Assembly (NCBI RefSeq): GCF_024637875.1
Contig: NZ_CP102451.1
Span: forward strand, 1,863,001 to 1,927,000
DNA length: 64,000 nt
Reading direction: 5' to 3'
Origin: Vagococcus luciliae
GTDB lineage: Bacteria > Bacillota > Bacilli > Lactobacillales > Vagococcaceae
Made by a program: the position numbers and the translations under genes. The notes below the pieces were generated by a model. The model was given only the letters and a program-made list of their open reading frames with translations, ran no database searches and was not told the DNA's origin. Shown piece after piece: positions 6,482 through 13,312 of this stretch. Position 1 is the stretch's first letter; each line of letters begins with the position of its first letter.

Positions 6482-7678
6482 TTAGTTCGATAAATCTAAT
6501 TGCAACATGTAATCATCAATTATCGCAGACAAATCAGAGATAGACTGCTCACTGTATGAACTGTCATATCCGCTTGTCATGATGGTGATAAAGTACGGTT
6601 GTTTTTTATCTTTCACTAAGGCAATGTCATTACTGACTGTATACATTGGCATCCAACCTGTTTTATGCGCCACATCAACTCCAGGTAAACCAACATCCAC
6701 ACCATCATCAAATGTGCTATTTTGTATCCACTCGTAAAGTAGCTTTATATTTTTATTAGAATCTTTTTCTTCGTATACATATTCCATGGCTTTAGTTAAA
6801 ATTCGTGGCGTTGAAAACACACGGTTATTTGGTGATTGAGGATCTAGTTCTGCTAAAAATTGAACAAAATTCGGTTCCCCTATGTCATTCAAAAGCATTA
6901 AATAAGCCACGTTATCACTGTATCTGATAACTAATTCAGCCAACTGTTTAATCGTATACTGTGTGCCGATTGGTTCAAATTGAATAATCCCAGTGCCATC
7001 AATTTTAAAATTCGCTGTATAAGTTAACTTTGTGTCTAAATCTATTTTTCCTTCATCAGCTAACGTCATCAAGTAGGCAATAAATGGTAACTTAATACTA
7101 CTAGCTGTTCGTCTCACTTTATCCCCATCATAACTATAAGAATAATCATGATTGACAGTTTCAAGATACACGCTAACATCGCCACCATTTTGAGCTAAAA
7201 AATTGTCGATGGCTTGGTCAAGCTGTTTGGTTAAAGCTTTTGGTTTTAACTTTTTGACTCTTTTCTTTTCTCGCTTGTCAATATACTCACTACGATGCGA
7301 TAAATATTTTGCTTCAATAAAACCTTTAGGCGGGTCACTGACTATTTCGACCCAATCAGTGTCACCTTTAACTGGTTTGACATTTACGACTGTCCCTTTC
7401 GGTAATTTATCTTCACTAACTTGTTGTGTTGTTAAATCTGTCAAAGGATAAATATGATCTGATACAACCTGTTCCTCATCAAATATGCTTTTCTTTTCTT
7501 TGTTACTTATCTCTTTTGCTTCATTTGTTTTAATTGAAATTGTCTTTTCAGCACTTGATTTGCTTACTGCTACTGTTTTTTTAGATGCATTGACACCTTT
7601 CACTAATTTTACTGAAAACCTTGTAACCATCCCTAACACGACTAACATCCCCACTAAAATAACAATCCTTTTTTTCAA
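6482..7678 (-). CDS. SH3-domain serine hydrolase of the beta-lactamase/PBP fold, membrane-anchored
   Basis: 398 residues. A hydrophobic segment at residues 5-27 is an uncleaved anchor or signal. A bacterial SH3-like region follows (about 88-128, GTVVNVKPVKGDTDWVEI), then a class A beta-lactamase-like domain. Catalytic motifs are present: S193-S-I-K196, S254-D-N256 and K339-T-G341. I see no ExxLN glutamate of true class A beta-lactamases between SDN and KTG, so rapid beta-lactam hydrolysis is unlikely. A cell-wall role such as carboxypeptidase or wall-binding hydrolase is more plausible. It stands alone, with its own terminator. No resistance claim is justified from sequence. Confidence 0.75.
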   Translation of the reverse strand: MKKRIVILVGMLVVLGMVTRFSVKLVKGVNASKKTVAVSKSSAEKTISIKTNEAKEISNKEKKSIFDEEQVVSDHIYPLTDLTTQQVSEDKLPKGTVVNVKPVKGDTDWVEIVSDPPKGFIEAKYLSHRSEYIDKREKKRVKKLKPKALTKQLDQAIDNFLAQNGGDVSVYLETVNHDYSYSYDGDKVRRTASSIKLPFIAYLMTLADEGKIDLDTKLTYTANFKIDGTGIIQFEPIGTQYTIKQLAELVIRYSDNVAYLMLLNDIGEPNFVQFLAELDPQSPNNRVFSTPRILTKAMEYVYEEKDSNKNIKLLYEWIQNSTFDDGVDVGLPGVDVAHKTGWMPMYTVSNDIALVKDKKQPYFITIMTSGYDSSYSEQSISDLSAIIDDYMLQLDLSN

Positions 7679-7829
7679 TCAATACTCCCCCAACTATTTG
7701 TATAATAATATCCACTCAATCATGATAGCACATTCATTTTCTATTTATCTACTTTCTATTAAAAATAAGTCATCTATTTATAAAGATAACGCATTTAGAT
7801 GCTTTTTCTTTCAGTTTTTAGAATAAAAA

Positions 7830-7861
7830 AACCAACTATCCGTCAATACAAATAGTTGGTT
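7830..7861 (-). terminator. Intrinsic terminator of the rhodanese-cdr-cstR operon
   Basis: AACCAACTAT and its complement surround a 12-nt loop; on the minus strand a T7 tract follows. It starts 8 nt after the regulator stop. Confidence 0.85.
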
Positions 7862-7868
7862 CAATCTT

Positions 7869-8129
7869 TTATTTTTTAATGACTAAATCAATGGCTTCTT
7901 TGATTTTTTCATCACGGTCTTCTTGAGTGATTGATTCTTCTTCGATACAATCAATCAAATTTTCAGCCACAACGACACCAATTGCTCTATCAATGCTTGA
8001 GCGGATAGCGGATAGCTGAACCACAATGTCACGACAACTCTTGTCCTCATCTAACATTTTAAGAACTCCCCTAATTTGTCCTTCCGAACGCTTCAAACGA
8101 TTACTAACTTTTCTTTTTGTGTCTTCCAT
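7869..8129 (-). CDS. cstR: CstR-like persulfide-sensing repressor (CsoR/FrmR family)
   Basis: 86 residues, all-helical CsoR/FrmR family (RLKRSEGQIRGVLKML). Two cysteines, C32 and C61, have the spacing of the CstR sensor pair, and the ENLIDC context matches staphylococcal CstR. The histidine that copper-sensing CsoR places between its cysteines is absent. I therefore favour sensing of sulfane sulfur over copper. ATG 8129 has AAGGAG 8 nt upstream; the GTG at 8138 is discarded. It is the last gene of an operon with a rhodanese and a CoA-disulfide reductase-rhodanese, exactly the genes such a sensor controls. A run of C/G upstream of the operon may be its operator. Confidence 0.82.
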   Translation of the reverse strand: MEDTKRKVSNRLKRSEGQIRGVLKMLDEDKSCRDIVVQLSAIRSSIDRAIGVVVAENLIDCIEEESITQEDRDEKIKEAIDLVIKK

Positions 8130-8148
8130 TGTGACCACTCCTTATTAT

Positions 8149-9789
8149 TTATGAAATTCCATTAATCGCCTTATACAGCAGATATGATCCATCTAAGTTT
8201 TTCACGTCATAACCCATTTGTGCAAGCATACGTTGTGCGATGTAACTTCTTTGTCCACTTTGACAGATTAAAATAATTTCTTTGTCTTTTGGTAATTCGT
8301 TTGCACGTTGACGAATATCATTAAGCGGAATATTAATAAACCCATCAATCGTTCCTTGCGCAAACTCTTCTGGTGTTCTGACATCGACTAACATTGCCCC
8401 TGACGCTTTCACTTGTTCTAATTCAGTTAATTGAATATTTTCGGCTAAATGTTCAATAATGTTTAATGCGGCATACCCAACCATATTCACAATATCTTTT
8501 GCCGAACCAAATGGTGGGGCATAAGTTAATTCTAATTCTGGTAAATCTTCAACAGTCAAACCACCTTTAATAGCTGTTGCTAAAACGTCAATACGTTTAT
8601 CGGCTCCATCTTTTCCAACAGCCTGTGCACCATAAATTTTACCTGTTGTTGGATTAAATATCAACTTTAAGAAAATCATACTAGCACCAGGGTAATATCC
8701 TGCGTGGTTTTTTCCATCAACATGAACCACATGATACTTATAGCCTAAATCTTTTACTTGTTTTTCTGTTAAACCAGTTGACGCTATTGTTTGCTCAAAT
8801 ACTCGAACAATGGCTGTTCCAATACTGCCTCTATTTTTACGTGGCATACCAGCAATCACATCTGCCACTTGACGACCTTGACGATTGGCAGGTGAAGCTA
8901 GTGCAATCATGGCGTCTTCATCATTAATTTGATTTTTAACGATAATCGCATCACCTACTGCATAAATATCTTTAACATTTGTTTCATAAGAATCATTAAC
9001 TAAGATACCCCCACGCATACCCAACTCAATACCAGCAGATTCAGCTAATCCATTTTCTGGGCGAACGCCAACTGACATCAAGATTAAATCAGTTCCTATT
9101 TTTTCACCAGTATTTAATACAAGTGTTTGTCCGTTATTTTCCATTGCTACAACACCTTGGCTAGTTAGAACTTTCACCCCTTTATCACGCAACTCGTTCG
9201 TAATAAACGAAGCCATTTCAGCATCAACTGTTGGTAAAACGTGTGGTGCCATCTCAATAATGGTCACTTCTAATCCACGATGAACTAAATTTTCTGCCAT
9301 CTCTAAGCCGATAAATCCAGCTCCGATAACAACGGCATTTTTAGGCTTATGATTGTCTAAGTAATTCATTACTTGATCAACGTCAGGGACATTTCTTAAT
9401 GTAAATAAGTTTGTTGCATCATTGATGCCGTCTAATGGTGGAATAAATGGTTTTGCTCCTGGTGAGAGAACTAATTTATCATAGCTCATTACTTCCTCTT
9501 GGCCATTATGTAACAGTGTCACTTCTTTTTTATCTGCATCAACTGAAATCACTTCTGTTTCAACTTTGACATCCAAATTAAATCTAGCTTTTAATTTTTC
9601 AGGAGTTTGAACTAATAAATCCTCACGATTGCTAATTTCACCAGAAACATAGTATGGCAATCCACAATTAGCAAATGATACATAAGGGCCTTTTTCAATA
9701 ATCACAATGTCCATCTCTTCATCTAAACGTCTTAATCTTGTTGCTGCAGACATTCCTCCAGCAACGCCACCCACAATAATTGTTCTCAT
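8149..9789 (-). CDS. cdr: CoA-disulfide reductase with C-terminal rhodanese domain
   Basis: 546 residues. The N-terminal 440 residues are a flavin disulfide reductase of the CoADR/NADH oxidase family: FAD site GGVAGGMSAATRLRRL, redox cysteine SFANCGLPYY (C42) and a second Rossmann motif VVIGAGFIGLEMAENL. The last about 100 residues are a rhodanese domain with active-site loop ICQSGQRS. Such fusions reduce CoA disulfide, CoA-persulfide or polysulfide with NAD(P)H. Its ATG is 1 nt after the stop of the single-domain rhodanese gene and it precedes cstR, so the set looks like a sulfur-stress operon. No persulfide dioxygenase or sulfide:quinone reductase gene is present nearby. Confidence 0.9.
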   Translation of the reverse strand: MRTIIVGGVAGGMSAATRLRRLDEEMDIVIIEKGPYVSFANCGLPYYVSGEISNREDLLVQTPEKLKARFNLDVKVETEVISVDADKKEVTLLHNGQEEVMSYDKLVLSPGAKPFIPPLDGINDATNLFTLRNVPDVDQVMNYLDNHKPKNAVVIGAGFIGLEMAENLVHRGLEVTIIEMAPHVLPTVDAEMASFITNELRDKGVKVLTSQGVVAMENNGQTLVLNTGEKIGTDLILMSVGVRPENGLAESAGIELGMRGGILVNDSYETNVKDIYAVGDAIIVKNQINDEDAMIALASPANRQGRQVADVIAGMPRKNRGSIGTAIVRVFEQTIASTGLTEKQVKDLGYKYHVVHVDGKNHAGYYPGASMIFLKLIFNPTTGKIYGAQAVGKDGADKRIDVLATAIKGGLTVEDLPELELTYAPPFGSAKDIVNMVGYAALNIIEHLAENIQLTELEQVKASGAMLVDVRTPEEFAQGTIDGFINIPLNDIRQRANELPKDKEIILICQSGQRSYIAQRMLAQMGYDVKNLDGSYLLYKAINGIS

Positions 9790-9790
9790 A

Positions 9791-10102
9791 TTACTTATAC
9801 CCCACTTTCAATGTTCCATTCCACATCATCATGCCACCTTCAATATTGTAGGCATCATACTTTTGACTAACTAGATATTGTGTGGCACGTTTACTTCTAG
9901 GACCTGATGCACAAACCACATAAACTGTTTTTCCTTTTGGTTTATATTGTTGAATCGTATCCAATGGAACATTTTTTGCTTTAGGTATATGCCCTTGAGC
10001 AAATTCTTCTGGACTTCTCACATCTATTAATTCAATCGGTTTTTTCAACTTTTCTTGTAATTCTTGTGCTGAAATACTTGGCACTTTCTTAAATAAAAAC
10101 AT
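9791..10102 (-). CDS. Single-domain rhodanese (sulfurtransferase)
   Basis: 103 residues. It carries the rhodanese signatures LIDVRSPEEFAQGHIPKAKNVP and the active-site loop VVCASGPRS, with the catalytic cysteine intact. Such proteins carry persulfide sulfur to acceptors. AGGAGG precedes the ATG at 10102. It is the first gene of the three-gene operon with the CoA-disulfide reductase and the CstR-like repressor. The N-terminus (MFLFKKVPS) is only weakly hydrophobic, so the protein is probably cytosolic. Confidence 0.9.
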   Translation of the reverse strand: MFLFKKVPSISAQELQEKLKKPIELIDVRSPEEFAQGHIPKAKNVPLDTIQQYKPKGKTVYVVCASGPRSKRATQYLVSQKYDAYNIEGGMMMWNGTLKVGYK

Positions 10103-10137
10103 ATATTCCTCCTAGATATTTGCGTCTTACACAACCA

Positions 10138-10156
10138 ATATACCCCCTACCCTATA
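10138..10156. promoter_or_regulatory. Candidate CstR-type operator
   Basis: ATACCCCCTACCCTATAA is an unusual C-run in an AT-rich gap, 36 nt upstream of the rhodanese start. CsoR/CstR operators typically contain TACCCC...GGGGTA-type blocks. Only one half matches well here, so this is tentative. On the minus strand GGGGGTATATT overlaps a possible -10 element. Confidence 0.4.
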
Positions 10157-10286
10157 AAAAGAAAAGTAATCTGCTCACTTTTTTAATGTATTTTTTACCT
10201 ATTTCAATGTAAATAGCTTTCAAATTGGTTTGAATCTGATAAAATAGAAACAGATTAGTAAGTATATAAAGAGAGGTAATTAGGAT

Positions 10287-11099
10287 ATGTCGACTTTCGA
10301 CAAAAAAACAACAGAACAGCACTACTATGAAACACAAGTTAGTGAAAAAGAATATTTACATTGGTATAAACAGCAACATTTTCCAACACAAGATATGCCA
10401 TCTGTCACAGTTGATAATGTGATATTTTGTTACAATAAAGAACAAGATGCCTTAAAAGTACTGCTCATAAAACGTAGTACTCACCCTTTCAAAAACTCGT
10501 GGGCTCTTCCTGGAGGATTTGTTATTCCTGGAGAAGCAACAGCAGACAGTTGCATTAGAGAAACAAAAGAAGAAACCAACGTCACAATTACCCGTGAACA
10601 CGTAGAACAACTTCATACCTTTAGTACTCCTGGACGCGATCCACGTGGATGGGTGATTACAGTCAGTTATTTAGCTTTTATTGGAGAAGAACCTCTTGTT
10701 GCAGGAGATGAAGCTGCAAAAGCATCTTGGTTCGATTTAACACGTGAGGGAAATTTGTTATACCTTACCAATCATCTTGATGCAAACATTTGTGTTAATT
10801 TAGATACTGGTGAATCAATTGGAGAGAATTCACTAGCCTTTGACCATGCCAAAATTATTATTAAAGCCTTTAACCGTGTATGCAATAAAATGTACCATGA
10901 ACCTCAAGTCTTGCGTGTTTTAGGAAAAGATTTTACAATTAGTGAGGCAAGAAAAGTCTATGCTAAATTTTTAGGTGTCAATTTTAAAGATATTGATCAT
11001 TCAAACTTTAAAAAAGCAATGTTACCTTACTTTACTGAAATTGGAGAACGTGCAACCGGTGTTGGTCGTCCTTCAAAAATTTATGAATTAAAATCTTAA
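10287..11099 (+). CDS. Nudix-fold transcriptional regulator with winged helix (NrtR-like)
   Basis: 270 residues. Residues 40-170 are a Nudix domain. The Nudix box starts at G77 and retains E83, R91-E92 and E95-E96, but its usual Gly is Asn98. Residues about 200-270 form a winged helix (TISEARKVYAKFLG, then FKKAMLPYFTE and GRPSKIYEL). That pairing is the NrtR layout, a repressor of NAD-metabolism genes that binds ADP-ribose. No NAD gene is adjacent; an alpha/beta hydrolase follows within 22 nt. Regulation at a distance, or an active Nudix enzyme, are both possible. A GAGAGG lies upstream of the ATG. Confidence 0.75.
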   Translation: MSTFDKKTTEQHYYETQVSEKEYLHWYKQQHFPTQDMPSVTVDNVIFCYNKEQDALKVLLIKRSTHPFKNSWALPGGFVIPGEATADSCIRETKEETNVTITREHVEQLHTFSTPGRDPRGWVITVSYLAFIGEEPLVAGDEAAKASWFDLTREGNLLYLTNHLDANICVNLDTGESIGENSLAFDHAKIIIKAFNRVCNKMYHEPQVLRVLGKDFTISEARKVYAKFLGVNFKDIDHSNFKKAMLPYFTEIGERATGVGRPSKIYELKS

Positions 11100-11120
11100 T
11101 TGATTACGGAGGAATCTCTT

Positions 11121-11810
11121 ATGGAAAAAATTGTTTCATCTGCTGATGGTAGCCATATTTTTTACAAAATTTTAGGTCATGGCTCACCAATCTTTTTCAT
11201 TCATGGAAACAGTGGCTCTCATCATGCCTTTCAAAAACAAGTTGATGCCTTTCAAAAAGACCATCAACTCATTTTAATGGACACTAGAGACCATGGAAAA
11301 TCGACTAATGAAAGTAATCAACTTGATTTTCCTTCTATTTTTTCAGATATTCTAGCCATATTGGATAATGAACAAATTGAAAAGACGACAATGGTTGGTT
11401 TTAGTGATGGGGCCAATATTGCATTATCTTTTGCTAACTATTATCCTGAACGTATTTCAAAGATGGTACTGATTTCTCCAAATATAAGATTTGATCAATT
11501 AAAAAAGAGTAAGCAACTCCTTTATCGCTCCCTACATGCTGTTAGCGAACAATTATTACGTTTAAAAAAAGGAGCTAGGGTATTACGTTTAGCCATGAAA
11601 AATCTTCCTCTGACAACTAATTATCGTGAAAAATTAAAAATGCCGATTTTATTTATTTTTGGTGATAGAGATATTATCGATTTAAACAAAATGGCTCCCT
11701 TTATTGACTCATTAAAACAAGCTAAAATGGTTGTATTAGATAAAACTGGACATTCTATTTTAAAAACTAGACCTCTTCTAGTAAATAAAGAAATTAACTC
11801 GTTTATATAA
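11121..11810 (+). CDS. Alpha/beta-fold hydrolase
   Basis: 229 residues. The oxyanion region FFIHGNSGSHHAF, nucleophile elbow GFSDG, acid FGDRDII and histidine KTGHSIL make a complete catalytic triad. ATG 11121 is chosen because ACGGAGG lies just upstream; the open frame begins earlier with a TTG. Soluble, no signal. It is probably co-transcribed with the Nudix regulator and ends at a strong terminator. The substrate cannot be told from sequence. Confidence 0.85.
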   Translation: MEKIVSSADGSHIFYKILGHGSPIFFIHGNSGSHHAFQKQVDAFQKDHQLILMDTRDHGKSTNESNQLDFPSIFSDILAILDNEQIEKTTMVGFSDGANIALSFANYYPERISKMVLISPNIRFDQLKKSKQLLYRSLHAVSEQLLRLKKGARVLRLAMKNLPLTTNYREKLKMPILFIFGDRDIIDLNKMAPFIDSLKQAKMVVLDKTGHSILKTRPLLVNKEINSFI

Positions 11811-11850
11811 AAATTCGTGATACGCTAGCAACTGCGTATCACGAATTTTT
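11810..11850. terminator. Bidirectional intrinsic terminator, 16-nt perfect stem
   Basis: Arms 11810-11825 and 11834-11849 are perfectly complementary around an 8-nt loop, with T-runs on both strands. It separates the hydrolase gene from the convergent PPDK regulatory gene. Confidence 0.93.
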
Positions 11851-12680
11851 TAATTATGTTTATAAGCTTCTTCAATTAGTTGAGCTGATTCTTCAATTGA
11901 TCGATTTTCAACGTTTATCACAATTGCCCCTAAAGAATCATATAAATCATGAGCAAAACTCAGCTCTTCTTTTATTCTGTCTAGGGAGACATAAGACGAA
12001 CTGCCATTTAAACCAAGTGAATCTAAACGTGATTGTCTCACACGCATAATATACTCTGGACTAGCTGTTAAGCCTATCACTGGCACATTGTTCAACTGGA
12101 ATAATTCTTTGGGGATTGGTACTTCTGGTATCAATGGTAAGTTGGCGACTTTGACCGAACGATTAGCTAAATACATACTTAGTGGTGTTTTAGATGTACG
12201 TGAAATCCCTAAAATCACTAAGTCTGCTTTTCTAAACCCTTTTGGATCTTTCCCATCATCATATCTCACAGCAAATTCAATGGCTTCAATTCGTTTGAAA
12301 TACTCCTGATCCATTAAATAAAGTGAGCCACTCTCATGAGTTGGTTCCATATGTGTTCTGTGTGACACTTTTGTCATTAATTCTGTCATGTAATCAACAT
12401 ACTCAAGTCCTGTACTTTTAGCAAAATCGGCACAGACTTTATTTAATTCACTATCAACTAGTGTTGTCACCACAATCGCTTTTTCGTTTAAAGCATCAGC
12501 TAATATTTGCATTAACACTTCTTTCGAATCCACAAAGGGAAACTTTTTAATATCATAGTTTTCAAGTTTTGGGAACTGTGCTAATACTGCATTTATAATG
12601 CGCTGAGCTGTTTCTCCAATTGAATCTGATATAACAAATAGTTGTAGTTGTTTAAATTTACTCTCTCTAAAGTTGTTCAT
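11850..12680 (-). CDS. Pyruvate, phosphate dikinase regulatory protein (kinase/phosphotransferase, DUF299)
   Basis: 276 residues. Family members use ADP to phosphorylate, and inorganic phosphate to remove phosphate from, a threonine beside the catalytic histidine of PPDK. Visible are the N-terminal FVISDSIGETAQRI motif, the P-loop-like LGISRTSKTPLSMYLAN and a PLIPEVPIPKELF segment. The start overlaps the CBS regulator by 14 nt and ppdK lies just upstream, so the operon pairs enzyme, transcription regulator and modifier. Confidence 0.93.
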   Translation of the reverse strand: MNNFRESKFKQLQLFVISDSIGETAQRIINAVLAQFPKLENYDIKKFPFVDSKEVLMQILADALNEKAIVVTTLVDSELNKVCADFAKSTGLEYVDYMTELMTKVSHRTHMEPTHESGSLYLMDQEYFKRIEAIEFAVRYDDGKDPKGFRKADLVILGISRTSKTPLSMYLANRSVKVANLPLIPEVPIPKELFQLNNVPVIGLTASPEYIMRVRQSRLDSLGLNGSSSYVSLDRIKEELSFAHDLYDSLGAIVINVENRSIEESAQLIEEAYKHN

Positions 12681-13299
12681 GTTTTAGTTCTCTCCCTAAC
12701 TTAATAAAGTGCTGCACCACTTTGGTTTTTGATAATTTACCAACGACTTGATTGGTTTCTCGACTTAATACGGGTAGTGAATCAATTTCATGGGCGCTCA
12801 ATAAACTACCTGCCTCTAAAATAGTCATATCTGGGTAAGTAACCACGAGATTAGGCATACGAGTCATAATAATCGCAATCGCTAAATCCAAATCTTGATT
12901 ATTTAACAAGCTTCGTAATAAATCTTTTCGTGACACTAAACCGATTAAGTCCTTTGATTCTTCATCAATGACATAAAGTGACCCACAATCATACATAAAT
13001 AGGGATGTGGTAGCATCTTTAATTGTTGTATGAGGATAGATAATGACAGGATTTGACATGACTTCATCTACTTGAACATCAAATAAATGTTCCTGTAATA
13101 ATGGATCAAATGGTAATCCTGAATAGATATAGCCTACTTTTGGTCTGGCATCAAGAATACCAGTCATCGTTAAAACAGCTAAATCACTTCTTAATGTTGG
13201 TTTAGTTAATCCTAATTGTTCTGCGATTTTATCTCCACTAATCGGCTCATTCGTTTTGACAATCTCGATAATCTTTTTTTGTCGCTCGCTTAGTTCCAC
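12667..13299 (-). CDS. ccpN: CcpN-like repressor: helix-turn-helix plus CBS pair
   Basis: 210 residues. The N-terminal winged helix (SERQKKIIEIVKTNEPISG, then LGLTKPTLRSDLAVL) is followed by two CBS domains (from VMSNPVIIYP and from IMTRMPNLVV). Bacillus CcpN represses gluconeogenic genes and senses ATP/ADP through its CBS pair. The open frame runs on into ppdK, but a GTG at 13299 with AGAGGTG just upstream gives the expected start 13 nt after the ppdK stop. Here it is co-transcribed with ppdK, so it probably controls pyruvate-PEP conversion and may control itself. Confidence 0.85.
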   Translation of the reverse strand: MELSERQKKIIEIVKTNEPISGDKIAEQLGLTKPTLRSDLAVLTMTGILDARPKVGYIYSGLPFDPLLQEHLFDVQVDEVMSNPVIIYPHTTIKDATTSLFMYDCGSLYVIDEESKDLIGLVSRKDLLRSLLNNQDLDLAIAIIMTRMPNLVVTYPDMTILEAGSLLSAHEIDSLPVLSRETNQVVGKLSKTKVVQHFIKLGRELKHEQL

Positions 13300-13312
13300 A
13301 AAGACACCTCTT

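Noticed and set aside
6482-7678. Call as an antibiotic-resistance beta-lactamase
   Set aside because: SH3 domain, anchor and apparent lack of ExxLN fit a wall-associated hydrolase better.
7485-7826. 113-aa plus-strand ORF opposite the start of the serine-hydrolase gene
   Set aside because: Antisense shadow extended into AT-rich DNA; no ribosome binding site and no family features.
10152-10337. 61-aa minus-strand ORF upstream of the rhodanese gene
   Set aside because: It overlaps the promoter region and the divergent Nudix gene; low-complexity hydrophobic shadow.
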